This document shows, piece by piece, positions 9,708-20,550 of a stretch of DNA of 64,000 bases. The notes below the pieces were generated by a model. It was not told the origin of the DNA and made no database searches. It was given only the letters and a program-made list of their open reading frames with translations. Positions within the stretch are counted from its first letter, which is position 1. The number at the start of each line of letters is the position of its first letter. The position numbers were made by a program, and so were the translations under genes. This DNA is from Pieris napi (taxonomy: Eukaryota > Arthropoda > Insecta > Lepidoptera > Pieridae), in NCBI RefSeq assembly GCF_905475465.1, contig NW_025920860.1, positions 868,001 to 932,000 of the forward strand, in the 5' to 3' direction.

Positions 9708-11693
9708 CAATAACTAAATAAATAAACAAATATTCTAGTCTGTGTCAATTATACGAATAAATAGTGCGTGAGTACAAAGTACACATGTCAAAAGTGAAAC
9801 TTCTTTGTAAATTAAATTTTGAGTAAGTAAGCTGTCCAAATCCCATAATTTAATTTTCCCAGTCTTTCTATATTATTAAATGATACCAAGGCTAATTAAA
9901 AACCAGAGCTAAAATTAGTTAAATAATATAAGAAATTACTATAATAATTGCTAACTAATGTTCACATTTTATAAAATAGCCAACTGGGTCTTAGCAAAAA
10001 GGTCAAAACCAACAAAAAATAAATAAAAATGGTAATTTATTTCCATATAAAATACTAATGATATTGATATGTATTAAAAACATCATCAAGTGTTCAAGTC
10101 TCAATCGCTCTCTCCCTCTTTTCTTTGACAAAAACGCTGCACATTTTCGTGCAGTTTTGTAAAAATTTTACCCTGATGCGCTTCACTTCAGAAAAAAATA
10201 CTTATCGTAAGCACAACAATTACTTGAACTACTACTACTACAACCCTACTTGTTCTGAGTATTATTTTTCATCAACATATTTCAACGCACTCAAAACTTA
10301 CTTATTATATTAAGCCATCGCTTTTATTGGGATACTATCACTTCAATTGATAAACAATTGATATGAATTAAATGTGAAATTACTTTATCAAATAATTTGA
10401 CATTACTTTGTCAAATACAACCTCATTGGTAACCGATCAAGATGATACAATAATTTTCTTACATTATTAAATTTCATTACAACATTTAATCAATTCTGTT
10501 TTATGCTGTATCAAAAAGCAACCCTTTGTAATATACCCAAAGAGAAATACCGCAAAAGAAATGTCATGAAGGACTAGGCTCTGCCGTATGTTAACATTCA
10601 GCAGAGTCTTACTCATTTGAAGTTAATCAAACTTCTTTATCAGCAATGCCAACTTTGAATGCTCTCATTTAACATGATGCATGTAAAATTAACTACGGGA
10701 GGATTACTAATTCCTCCTTAAAACCTAAACTTGCGAATGCTTGCTTCTTATATATTTTAAATCTCTAAGCAGCAAAAAAATATAATAATATTAATACCTC
10801 TAAATATACAGTCTTACTGTGTCGTTGTCCTATTGAGTCATCTTACCAGGTCATCTTTATCATCTTTGCAACCCTTGCTCTCACCTAAGACCAGAAATAC
10901 CATCACCTATCTAATAGTACCCAGATGCGAGGCCCAGTGTAATACAACACCCATGACTGAAATATTATCCAATTGATTATTATCGATTCGCGGTAGAGGA
11001 CTCGTTTGTTGTTCTCATATTAAGATCTAGAAAAATCAAAGCAAAATCAATTATATTTTAACGGGAAAAATGCACAGCCTAGGACAGTACACAAATTACC
11101 AGTCCTTCAGTTCTGGTTTTTTATTTTACCGTTCCCAGTTTGATACTCTGTAAGGCCGTATTACGGGTAATATAATTGTCGCTTAGCTTTATCTTAATTT
11201 CTGTACATGTTTTAAAACCAATCCCTAAAAATTATTTGAAGAATCCCTCAACAAATAAGTATCTATATTTTCATTCCATTTCCTTATTAACGTTAATCAT
11301 TAATATATTAACAAATTAACGACTATTCAACAGTAATAGTGATTTCACTGTTATCATTATTATTAAATTCATTTCACCATGTCAAAGCGCCAAATGGCGC
11401 CAATGTCGGCTGCCATTATCACCATATCGCATTAAGCAATCAACATCAAATTCATAACTATTAATACCTGCGGTATAAACGAAAGGTAGAGGTAAGAAAA
11501 AATAGACCTAAGCATTTTATTACTACTTCAATACCCATGAAACTGAAAGACAATCAATGTTAAACTCATCATATGACACTCAAAACATTTTCGTTTTCCT
11601 CTTGAGATTCTAGACATCAACTATGTTCTGAATCTTTCTTTGAAGTAACGCTACATTTGTCCAATCGATTTTAAGAAATATGTATGTATGTGC
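9708..11693. other. AT-rich spacer, no gene seen
   Basis: About 2 kb between the two ERV-1-related blocks. Only short AT-driven ORFs occur. A small palindrome around GCGCCAAATGGCGC lies near 11388. Nothing recognisable as a gene or element. Confidence 0.5.
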
Positions 11694-11831
11694 TCGTGTA
11701 ACTCGTGTAAGTTGCGACATACGAATTCCGCTGACACCATGTAACGTTAGGGACATGTTATTCTTTATATATTGCGAAATGTAGATTCTATGGTATAGGG
11801 CTACGTAACACCTCCCTCCTAAAATCAGCAA

Positions 11832-13628
11832 CTATTCGAGAACTTTGTGTGAGAGAGTTGCTGATGAAATATGTCCGGGATTCACTTTTACTTGACTGGG
11901 GTTTTCAGGAACTTGTTCTTTTTCAGGATGTCCTTTTGTTTCAGGTTTAATTCCCATTCGTCTATATGTCACGATGCCAATTAAAATAATCATTACTATC
12001 AATGCTACATATAAAGGTATAGTAGTATGATATAGACTTATATCCTTGTCTTGATTAAGATGTACTGGAGGCTGCATAGACATCTTCGTGTTAAGACTAT
12101 GAAAGCTGTTGAGGTCTGTAGAGGCCAGGTTTAATGTTGGCTGTTCAATATTCTTGGATTCGATATATTGCGGTATTTCCAATATCTTGACAATGTGACC
12201 TTTTATACGATTATTCATATTAGTAATGGTAAATCCTGGTGCCTTGAGGTAACAGTTAAGTGGAATGACTGCTACATAGCTGCCTTGTAGTGTCCTATAT
12301 TGTTCTTGTCCACAGAATAATTTAACTTTCGTTAAAGTTGGAAAGCTCATTGTATAATGCTTATCATCAAGTTGTTCTAATGCTTCATTTTGTAGGACGA
12401 CTGAAGTTAAGGGACAGGACTGGTTGAGCTCCTGTTGGGTGATCAGCTGCTGGATACAATCGTATTTATCTTTCTTATAATCTGGTTTTGAGTTGCAGAG
12501 AAACCATGAATTTAACTTCGGACATTCTGTCTCTATGTACCTAGAGTCTTTTCCAGAAATTGCCAAATATGGAGAGGTGGGAATAAGGACTTTATGGTTC
12601 TTATTTGGGACAACGGCTAATTTATAAAGGTCATAGGTGTAGGATACAATAATTGGGACTTTTATTACAATTACTATTTGCCTGTCTAAATAAAAATATC
12701 CTAACTTAATTATTTCATAAAAATTCCTAAAATCTATATCAAGGATTTCATCTTTTGAATATAAAACCCTTAACTTATCTAATATATGCTTAACCTCTTC
12801 TAAATCGATTAACGAATAAGGAGTGCTCGATGCACGTATAAACGATAATGTATTTCCTAAGCTAAATAATTCCTCAGATAAATCTTCTATATTATCCGAT
12901 AGAATAAAGAGATGCTGAGCTAGATGAGCATACTCAATTAAATCAGCTTCTAACTGATTATTTTTATCTAAAATTAATTTTACATATTTATCAATTGATT
13001 CTTGATTCAATATAATGTCTTCTATAACTTTGGAACTTTGCGTAATCCACTCTTTATTTAAACTTATTCGGGTATTAATTTCAGACTCTAACGTTGCATC
13101 GTTTTCTTGTAACAAATTAATAGCATTTTCATATTTAATTGCATCAGTATAATCTAAATTACCAGATATAGATTTAATTATAGATCCAAGGCCGTTAATG
13201 AGTCCCCTTTTACTGCGATGAAATTGAAAAGTACGAAGCTGGTCATGTATTTTCATAAGTTTACCTTTTAAATGTTCTATATGAGGATTAAACATAGATA
13301 ACGTCTTATTACTTAACTGCGTACTCAAATTGCCAATTTGAATTTCAACTAATTCTATCTGAGATTGTAAATTATCTAAATTTATGTAATTCAAAAAGGA
13401 ATGATAGTGAGAAATAATCTTAGCGGGTCCTAGTTTGAATGGAAGTAGTCCGGGTCCATTGTCCAATGATTCAATTGTCACATCTTGTCCTTGAGTCTTA
13501 TGTAGAAGGATGGTCAACAAAATTGGAATCCTGTAACAAGGTGGGATCTTTAGGGCTTCGCTTAAGGCGTGACTTTGCAATAGGATTTCGTTTTTTCTTT
13601 GTATAAATATGGATAGGAAGGTCAGCAA
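11832..13628 (-). CDS. env: Env of the inverted ERV-1 copy
   Basis: 598 codons, fully open. The protein is identical to the 7574-9370 product except Ile for Thr at residue 82. It keeps the RSKR site, the C-terminal membrane helix and the env splice acceptor. With no leader exon, promoter LTR or primer site nearby, it probably cannot be expressed as in the parent. It stays open because the copy is young. Confidence 0.85.
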   Translation of the reverse strand: MLTFLSIFIQRKNEILLQSHALSEALKIPPCYRIPILLTILLHKTQGQDVTIESLDNGPGLLPFKLGPAKIISHYHSFLNYINLDNLQSQIELVEIQIGNLSTQLSNKTLSMFNPHIEHLKGKLMKIHDQLRTFQFHRSKRGLINGLGSIIKSISGNLDYTDAIKYENAINLLQENDATLESEINTRISLNKEWITQSSKVIEDIILNQESIDKYVKLILDKNNQLEADLIEYAHLAQHLFILSDNIEDLSEELFSLGNTLSFIRASSTPYSLIDLEEVKHILDKLRVLYSKDEILDIDFRNFYEIIKLGYFYLDRQIVIVIKVPIIVSYTYDLYKLAVVPNKNHKVLIPTSPYLAISGKDSRYIETECPKLNSWFLCNSKPDYKKDKYDCIQQLITQQELNQSCPLTSVVLQNEALEQLDDKHYTMSFPTLTKVKLFCGQEQYRTLQGSYVAVIPLNCYLKAPGFTITNMNNRIKGHIVKILEIPQYIESKNIEQPTLNLASTDLNSFHSLNTKMSMQPPVHLNQDKDISLYHTTIPLYVALIVMIILIGIVTYRRMGIKPETKGHPEKEQVPENPSQVKVNPGHISSATLSHKVLE

Positions 13629-14502
13629 GGACAGTGTCCTGGGTAAAACGAGGAGCTAATTTTTGTCGGGATGCTAGAGGATTACGAATAAACACTTGCT
13701 CGTCAGGACAATATTCTTTTTCAGGCTCACGATCTTTATTCCTATTTTCAGTTAATTGGGTTCGGTCATGTAAAGAAGTCTCATTTATTAAGTCATATAC
13801 TTGGTTCATACGTTTCTTGTGATCCTGTGAATATTGCTGGAGTAAATGCTCTGATATGTCGATATCTATTGGGTCACGTGGGTCAAAATGTCCAGTTATC
13901 AAGTCTAAAGGTCTACACTTAGTGAAACTATGAATTGAACTATTATAAGCTAAAATTGCATAGGGCATTAGATTAATTGCTGGTTCACTTCGCTTCTCGA
14001 GCTTTAGTATTCTAAGATGTTCGAGGATAGTGGAATGAAATCTCTCTACAATACCATTATCATTTGGAGAATGAGCCAATATTTTATGATGTTGAATTTT
14101 ATGAATTCGAGAAAATTCTGCAAAGATCTGATTTGTGAATTCGGGGCCTCCATCGGTGACAATAGTCAAAGGGACGCCATGATGAGTACAGAATACAAGG
14201 AAAGCTTGTACGACACTCAAAGCAGTACTACCTCTTAAGTGATATGCTTGCGAATACTTTGAAAAGGCATCTACTATTGTAAGATATTTTTCGTTTTGCG
14301 CTGTAAAAAGATCAAGATGAACTATTTGGAAAGGCCTTGAAGGTGGAGGTACAATTGAAAATCTCTGTTTAATCGGATTTCGGTCATATTTGGCTTGGCC
14401 GCAAATACTGCATTCATTTATATATTTCGCGATGCTTTCTTTCATTTTAGGCCAGTAGTATCTTGAGGATAAAGAGAGATAACATTCAGTGATACCGCGG
14501 TG
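13498..14502 (-). pseudogene. pol: Pol 3' fragment (integrase) of the inverted ERV-1 copy
   Basis: Encodes the integrase C-terminal two thirds: the second half of the zinc finger (CSICGQAK), the core motifs (TDGGPEFTNQ, NGIVERFHS) and the C-terminal tail overlapping env. It is broken at 14502, where the sequence switches to unrelated DNA, so protease, reverse transcriptase and RNase H are absent. Confidence 0.9.
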
Positions 14503-15888
14503 ATCGTACTGTTATACGAGTTCTTGGATTCAAATAAAAAAAAAATACGTGTGGCAATCGGGGACTGCCGCGGTAAAGTTTTTATAAACGTATGCAATAT
14601 AATTATTTATTTTTTGCAGTATTTTTTTTCTTTGATATTAACTCAATCTACCATTCTACCAGACTCAGACTAACACGCCTATCCGATCACGCTAAACCGA
14701 TGTGAGATGCAGTATGCGTTCTGTCCCGCTCTAACGCGTATTGGCCGCACCTATGTTACGTCATCGTGTGTTAGGTTTATTTCGTTACGGAATTTCTTGA
14801 TTCGGTCGCCGCGCTCAAAGCCCGCGATAAAATCTATGCAATAGCTTAAAAAAATATTTTAAAAAGTATATTTAATAACTTGCCATGTGCCCCATCCATT
14901 TCCACTTTAGATTATTTATTTGTATTGTAACATCTGTTACCTTAGTTGTTTTTCTTAAAGCTGTATTATTTATTTTGTCTATTCTTTTCTTCTCTATAAT
15001 TTTCTTCCCTTTAATTCCCTATAATCGTTCCATCGATCTTTGTCACATTTATTTAAAGAGATTAGCTTATAAAGAAATAGGAAGTTAAGTTAGAAGTAAC
15101 TGAAATCATATCTTCCATCATGTGTACAAATCAGTGACAATGATAAATATAATTCGTAATTATTTTCATATTAAACTATTATTATAAAATACTTTTAAAT
15201 ATTATATTCTGCTTGACACTTCCGTATTTCATATCTAAGCTGTTGTTATCTGGGGGCCTACCAAGAACTTTCTTAAAACAATCCTGTTGAGATGCAGCGG
15301 AGTTTAGGTACCTAAAGTCAATAGCATTTTTTCGTACCATGACCGCCTATAAGCTGAAACGTATTAGCATCGCAAGACCGAATGAAAGAACGATAATTTT
15401 GTTTGTGGTTTCTGAGTACGTTTAGAAATTTAACTGTCAAACTTACTTCGACAGATGTTTCTATGAAAATAAATAAAATATAAAATAATTCATCAATGAC
15501 AATAAGCTATTATGTCTTAATATATATATTTATTTTATATAAAACTATTCTTTTGATATATTTTAGACGGAAAGTTCTCTGGTGCTATGACAGTTGACAC
15601 TTATTATTTTTAAACGTTTCCTTCAAATTTTGATAGGAGCTTTCAATATTTTGGTGTTTACAAAACTTCGGTTTTATAAATATAGTTTTACAAATTGTTT
15701 CACTTATAAAATAATGGTATGGGGTAAGTATTGTTCACAAATTTGTTTATTAAAAAAGATATTACAAATCAACTTATTACTCTAAAATCATAAGTAACTA
15801 TAGTAAAAATTAATTCCTTCAAATTGTACAAACTCAATTTATACGTTAACTAATTCATATAATATAAATAATTATACTTTATTTACAG
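14503..15888. other. Unassigned AT-rich region, probable old repeat
   Basis: No coding gene is supported. The part 14540-14850 has higher GC (CGGGGACTGCCGCGGTAAAG, CGGTCGCCGCGCTCAAAGC) than its surroundings and resembles repeat words I associate with lepidopteran genomes. I cannot classify it or find its ends. Confidence 0.35.
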
Positions 15889-15889
15889 G

Positions 15890-16344
15890 GAAGCCCCTCT
15901 TCATCTCCCAATACGGCTGGTCACCGCGGGGGATAATGACTACAACCTTCCATCTCCAGTACAAAACTTCGATGTATGCACTTACAATGCAAAATCTTTT
16001 CTATCAAATGAAAGATTATTATTATGACGAACCACCAAACTATTCCAATAAAGGTTAATAACAGTACATTACAATATGTTTAAAACTATCTTTACCTGGT
16101 CAACAAGTATCTTTCTCAAAGACAAGACACGACGATGAGCTTTAAAAGACGAGTCAACATAACCTGGAATAAATCCTGGAGCAATAAAGAAACCCTTAAA
16201 TCAGAATTTTAAAACTTAAGAAAAAAAAATGGACTCATATTTAATAGCTTGTCTTACATATTATGGCTTCCAGACATGGATTTACAATAACTACACCAAA
16301 AACAAAATACAAGTGTGCCAGAGAATGATGGAAAGGAGTCTACT
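15890..16344 (+). pseudogene. Degraded LINE, left part (split by Copia)
   Basis: Relic of an endonuclease/reverse-transcriptase LINE. Around 15970-16020 the translation resembles the start of an AP-endonuclease ORF (VCTYNAKSFLSNERLLL). From about 16085 it jumps to the distal RT/thumb region: a decayed stretch (TTMSFKRRVNITWNKSW) then YGFQTWIYNN and NKIQVCQRMMERSLL, ending at the Copia insertion. The middle of the ORF is missing and several stops are present. The reading continues at 20217 on the far side of the Copia element. Confidence 0.65.
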
Positions 16345-16541
16345 TGTTACAAACTATTTTAGAGTAGGAATTTAGTAAAGAGAAATAAATAAAACAGCTG
16401 AGTTAGACAATGGTGCGAACCGCTCAATTTCTTGGAACAGACAGGGGCGATACAATTATTATAACAGACTACATTGACAGATACAGATTACATTGACAGA
16501 TACAGACTACATAATATTAAGTGGTTGCGTTCAGTTTAACA
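16345..16541 (-). repeat. Copia 3' LTR
   Basis: 197 bp; on the plus strand it reads TGTTACAAAC...GTTTAACA. It differs from the other LTR at one base near its right end (GCGTTCAG versus GCGTTAAG). Confidence 0.92.
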
Positions 16542-17530
16542 TCCTCCCTTGAACGCAAACCCATAGCGATGAGGAAGTGCTGGTGTTTGGGCTTCGGTAG
16601 GGCTTTGGTGAGGCAGTCAGCAACCATCGAATCAGTGCCCACATATTCAATCTTGACATCACCACATTCAACTTTGTTCCTCAGATAGTGGTGACGAACA
16701 TCAATGTGTTTACTCCTAGCATGATAACTGTAAGTACCTGTAAGTTTAATAGCACTTTGATTATCACAGTACAAAGTAATAGGTGTAACCTTTAAAGAAG
16801 GCCACAGTTCACAGTGCAACTGTCTCAGCCACATAGCTTCTTGAGTAGCAGCTGAGAGCGCCATATACTCTGCCTCAGTAGTAGACAAGGCAACAGTTTG
16901 CTGCCTTTTTGAATTCCAAGATATCGCTGCACCCTGGAAATTAAAAATGTACCCAGTACATGACTTTCTGTCTTCAGTACAGGAAGCCCAATCAGAGTCT
17001 GAGTATCCAGTAATTTCTTCATCAACATTACTTTTGTATACAAGCTGTAGATACTTTGTACCTTGTAAGTATCGAAATAACCTCTTAACAGCATTCCAAT
17101 GCTCTTCTGTATGAGAACTATTATATCGACATAATGTATGCACTGCATAGCATATATCTGGCCTAGTTCCTTGTGAGATGTATAATAAGCAGCCAGTGGC
17201 TTCCTGGTAAGGTATACTTTCAAATTTTTCAGAACTTGAAAACTTGATATTCGGTTCCATTGGAGTTCCTACTGAGTTACATTGTTCCATACCAAAACGT
17301 CTTAATGTATTTTCTATGTACCTAGTTTGATCAATGGCTATTCCTTCTGAAATGTATGAAATACAAAGTCCAATATAACAATAAGCAATTTCAAGCTCAT
17401 TCATTTTGAAATTATTCTTCATTTTTATTTTTATATTGTTTGCTGACTCATGACAGTTGTGAAACAACAAAATGTCATATATAGATATATAGTTATAAAC
17501 ATAACATGTTCATTTTCATATTTATAGTAG
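16517..17530 (-). pseudogene. pol: Copia reverse transcriptase C-end and RNase H
   Basis: About 317 open codons from 17470 down to 16517, with the frame continuing upstream to about 17530. The RT active-site box appears as YLYD where YVDD is expected, so a catalytic Asp is lost. The connection and RNase H follow (GYSDSDWASCTEDRKSCTGY, STTEAEYMALS, YCDNQSAIKL, SKHIDVRHHYLR). The end of the ORF runs into the LTR. The RT fingers and palm are missing between this block and the gag-integrase ORF, so no active polymerase is possible. Confidence 0.85.
16542..16551 (-). promoter_or_regulatory. Copia polypurine tract
   Basis: TCCTCCCTT on the plus strand (AAGGGAGGA on the minus) abuts the LTR, as expected for plus-strand priming. 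Confidence 0.85.
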
Positions 17531-17572
17531 ACACAAGGATCTACATTCGATTTTGAAAAAACCAATATTACT

Positions 17573-19894
17573 TCAAAAAATTAACTTAAAGGCTTGCTCC
17601 AATGTTTCAGGATCTGGCTCAATAGATTTCTTAATTTCCTTCTTACAGAGGAAGGTAGGCATAGCTCTGTGTTTTCTAGGCCTTAAATTAATTCTGTTTA
17701 TAGGTGATTCACTCCTGGATATAGAATGCTCCGGGACATAATCATCATCACTTGCACAGACTGCACTATCAATTTCCTTTAAAGTCATGTCAGTAGTATC
17801 ATCTAAATTATCTTCATTTATAACTACTTGCGATTCAGTAAGTGGTAGAAAAGCAAAATCTTTATTTACACTCTCTTCTAGGAAGATTACATCTCTGCTT
17901 CTCATTACTTTTCCTTCAGTTTTGTCAAACAATCTATAACTCTTGGACTCTAAACAATAACCTACAAATATAAGCTCTTTTGACTTACAGTCCCATTTTA
18001 ACCTCTTCTCCTTTGGCACATGCATCATAGCTCTGCAACCAAACACTTTAATGTTACTGATATTAGGTTTAATGCCGGACCATAATTCCTCAGGAGTTTT
18101 ATATTGTAAAGACTTTGTTGGTGAGCGATTGATAACATATGCAGCGGTGGCTACTGCCTCAGCCCATAACTTCTTAGGTAGGCCAGAATTAATAAGCATA
18201 CATTTAGCACGTTCTGTTAAAGTTCGGTTCATCCTCTCACTCATGCCGTTCTGTTCGGGGGTATAGGGTATAGTGAGTTGACGTTTGATACCAGAATCCC
18301 TACAAACCTTATCAAATGCTTCATTGACATACTCCTTTCCATTGTCAGATCTTAGTGTTTTAATTTTAGCATTTAATTGATTCTCTACTAGTAGCTTAAA
18401 ATCTTTAAACTTTTCGAGTACTTGTGATTTAGAGCTGATAAAGTAAACGAATACCTTTCTAGACCAATCGTCGACAAAAGTGACATAATATCTGGCACCA
18501 CCGAGAGACTTTTCCTCCATTGGCCCACATACGTCTGAATGCACCAACTCCAGGAGGGCGGAAGCCCTTGTGCCAGCATGTTTGAATGGTTGCCTTGTTT
18601 GCTTACCTTTTAAGCAAGTATTACATACCACATGCTCCTCTCTACTTGATTCTATATCTGCTCCTTCTGTAGACTCATTAAGTTTCTGAAGATCATTATA
18701 ATTTAGATGACCCATCCTTTGATGCCATAGATGTACAGATGACATCAAAGCATAAGTTTCATTATGAACCACATATAAATTGTTCTTTATATATCCAGTG
18801 AGAATTAATTTAGACTCTTTATAAACATTACATGTATTCTTACTAAATTTTACTTGACAGTTATTCTGTGTCATTTGGCGGACTGACAGAAGATTAACAG
18901 CCAAATCTGGCACATATAAAAAATTTTTTACTTGTATTGTACCAATTTTTAATTCACTTTCACCATCATATGTTTCTATATTTACTTTACCACAGCCTTT
19001 TACTGTTAATATTTTGTTGTCTGCAACTTTAATGTTTGTTACTAAAGCAGGTCCGTAATCATAAAGCCAATCTCTATTGTTTGTCATGTGCATTGCAGCT
19101 CCTGAATCAATGTACCAGCATCCACTCTCTAGGCCTGGTGAGGCTGGAAACGCTGCAACATAGCTAGAAGAAGTATTAATAGTTTCAGACTTATTCTTTT
19201 GATTTGAGCTGTTTGAGGCACAAAATTTGGCTAAATGACCATGCCTATTGCACCTAAAGCACCTGGGACCTTTACTATTTGCTTTAGAACCTGAACATTT
19301 ACTATTCTTTGCCTTGCCTTTGTGGAAATTTGAAAAAAAAACAGATGAGTTGTCCGGAGACTTTACATCCTGTAAAATCTTTGTTTTAACTAAATCAGCA
19401 GTGATGGACACACCTGAGCTTTCCATAGCCATAATCATAGGCCTATATGACTCTGGTAACCCGGCTAATAATAATGTGCCGAGCCACTCATCATCTACAA
19501 TGAATTTAATATAACGAAGCTTGTGTGCACATGTGATGATTTTGTTGACATAGTTCTCAACACTACCACAACTTTCCAGATCTGTAGTAATTAGTTCTCG
19601 CAGAAGACCTACCTTCCTCAACAAGCCGGAGTCATCAAAAGCCTTTCTCAGGTTATCCCATACCTCCTTAGCCGTGGTGGCATCCTGGATATGAACATAG
19701 TTCATAGGGTCAACTAGAAGGACTATTTTTGACCTTGCCTTCGTATCTTCGGTCTTCGTAAAAGCCATGCTCGATGTCTCGACACATTTCCACAAATCTT
19801 CATGCTCTAAAAAGGTTTTCACCGCGAAACTCCATGTAGGATAATTATCACGGCCCGCCAAACGATCAATTTGAGCAAAACGGGGGTCCGCCAT
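17573..19894 (-). CDS. gag-pol: Copia gag-protease-integrase polyprotein (truncated)
   Basis: 773 codons from the ATG at 19894. In order: a UBN2-type gag (MADPRFAQIDRLAGRDNYPT); a CCHC knuckle CFRCNRHGHLAKFC near residue 215; an aspartic protease active site WYIDSGAAMHM near 260; a GAG-pre-integrase zinc finger (HLWHQRMGHLN, CNTCLKGKQ); and an integrase core with its three acidic positions in HSDVCGP, TLRSDNGKEY and QNGMSERMNRT. The ORF ends soon after the PDPETLEQA motif that normally leads into reverse transcriptase, because the RT start has been deleted. Up to that point it reads intact, so gag and integrase could still be made. Confidence 0.92.
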   Translation of the reverse strand: MADPRFAQIDRLAGRDNYPTWSFAVKTFLEHEDLWKCVETSSMAFTKTEDTKARSKIVLLVDPMNYVHIQDATTAKEVWDNLRKAFDDSGLLRKVGLLRELITTDLESCGSVENYVNKIITCAHKLRYIKFIVDDEWLGTLLLAGLPESYRPMIMAMESSGVSITADLVKTKILQDVKSPDNSSVFFSNFHKGKAKNSKCSGSKANSKGPRCFRCNRHGHLAKFCASNSSNQKNKSETINTSSSYVAAFPASPGLESGCWYIDSGAAMHMTNNRDWLYDYGPALVTNIKVADNKILTVKGCGKVNIETYDGESELKIGTIQVKNFLYVPDLAVNLLSVRQMTQNNCQVKFSKNTCNVYKESKLILTGYIKNNLYVVHNETYALMSSVHLWHQRMGHLNYNDLQKLNESTEGADIESSREEHVVCNTCLKGKQTRQPFKHAGTRASALLELVHSDVCGPMEEKSLGGARYYVTFVDDWSRKVFVYFISSKSQVLEKFKDFKLLVENQLNAKIKTLRSDNGKEYVNEAFDKVCRDSGIKRQLTIPYTPEQNGMSERMNRTLTERAKCMLINSGLPKKLWAEAVATAAYVINRSPTKSLQYKTPEELWSGIKPNISNIKVFGCRAMMHVPKEKRLKWDCKSKELIFVGYCLESKSYRLFDKTEGKVMRSRDVIFLEESVNKDFAFLPLTESQVVINEDNLDDTTDMTLKEIDSAVCASDDDYVPEHSISRSESPINRINLRPRKHRAMPTFLCKKEIKKSIEPDPETLEQAFKLIF

Positions 19895-20000
19895 TGTAAG
19901 CTGAAAAGTTAATGACGTCGCGACGTATCACGAAATCAATTTGCATCAACGTGATGCCTTTCACTTTATTAATCCTACTTTCCTATTTCTATCCGGGCGT

Positions 20001-20014
20001 CTGGGCCCATAACC
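20001..20014 (-). promoter_or_regulatory. Copia primer-binding site, initiator tRNA-Met
   Basis: The plus strand reads CTGGGCCCATAACC next to the LTR, matching the anticodon arm of initiator tRNA-Met. Copia-type elements prime with the 5' half of this tRNA, not with its 3' end. Confidence 0.85.
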
Positions 20015-20211
20015 TGTTACAAACTATTTTAGAGTAGGAATTTAGTAAAGAGAAATAAATAAAACAGCTGAGTTAGACAATGGTGCGAACCGCTCAATTT
20101 CTTGGAACAGACAGGGGCGATACAATTATTATAACAGACTACATTGACAGATACAGATTACATTGACAGATACAGACTACATAATATTAAGTGGTTGCGT
20201 TAAGTTTAACA
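20015..20211 (-). repeat. Copia 5' LTR
   Basis: 197 bp, one difference from 16345-16541. It is followed by the CTACT duplication. Confidence 0.92.
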
Positions 20212-20216
20212 CTACT

Positions 20217-20550
20217 AAACATACAAAGACAACATCGGAAGAGAAATACAGAAATAAGGAAAACAACAAAAATAATTGACGCTTTAGACAAAAATGTTAT
20301 TGGGCGGGTCTTACTGCTTGCATGGACAAGGAAAAATGGACACCCAGGGTATCCTGGCGAGAACCAACAAAAAGATTAAGAGGTAGACCAAAGTAAAACT
20401 GGATTGATGAAATAAAAAGAAAAGCTGGTGAAAACTGGACCACCAAAGCAAAAGACAGACAGATGTGGAGCAAAATGGAGGAGGCCTTTACCTGTAGGGG
20501 TCCATAACGATTTAATGATACTTTATAATGATTTATAAAAATGAATTTTG
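20217..20550 (+). pseudogene. Degraded LINE, right part (after Copia)
   Basis: Continues the reading broken at 16344. The translation shows the typical LINE tail: a short stretch with CYWAGLTACMDKEKWTPRV, then RLRGRPK, WIDEIKRKAGENWT, KDRQMW and an end near GGAGGAGGCC. Several stop codons and shifts are present. The TE tail fades into AT-rich DNA by about 20550. Confidence 0.65.

Larger units (their letters stand above)
11694..14502 (-). mobile_element. Truncated, inverted ERV-1 copy
   Basis: A minus-strand segment equivalent to ERV-1 positions about 6704-9508: 3' part of pol, complete env, polypurine tract and the first ~117 bp of the LTR. It stops inside the LTR on the left (near 11694) and inside pol on the right (after the CCGCGGTG word at 14502). 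It has no second LTR and no evident target duplication, so it did not arise by normal LTR integration. With 6704-9508 it makes a 2.8-kb inverted repeat with a spacer of about 2.2 kb. Confidence 0.9.
16345..20211 (-). mobile_element. Copia element, internally deleted
   Basis: A minus-strand Ty1/Copia element, 3.87 kb, bounded by 197-bp LTRs (16345-16541 and 20015-20211) that differ at one base seen. It is flanked by the 5-bp target duplication CTACT (16340-16344, 20212-20216). The primer site matches the initiator tRNA-Met anticodon arm, as in Drosophila copia. It carries gag, protease, integrase and the RNase H end, but most of the reverse transcriptase is deleted between about 17540 and 17573. 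It is a young but non-autonomous copy inserted in an older LINE. Confidence 0.95.

Noticed and set aside
10125..10313. 62-codon ORF in the spacer
   Set aside because: Runs of Tyr/Asn codons from AT-rich repeats; no sign of coding.
14885..15088. 67-codon hydrophobic ORF
   Set aside because: AT-rich composition gives Phe/Ile/Leu by chance; there is no start context, neighbour or domain.
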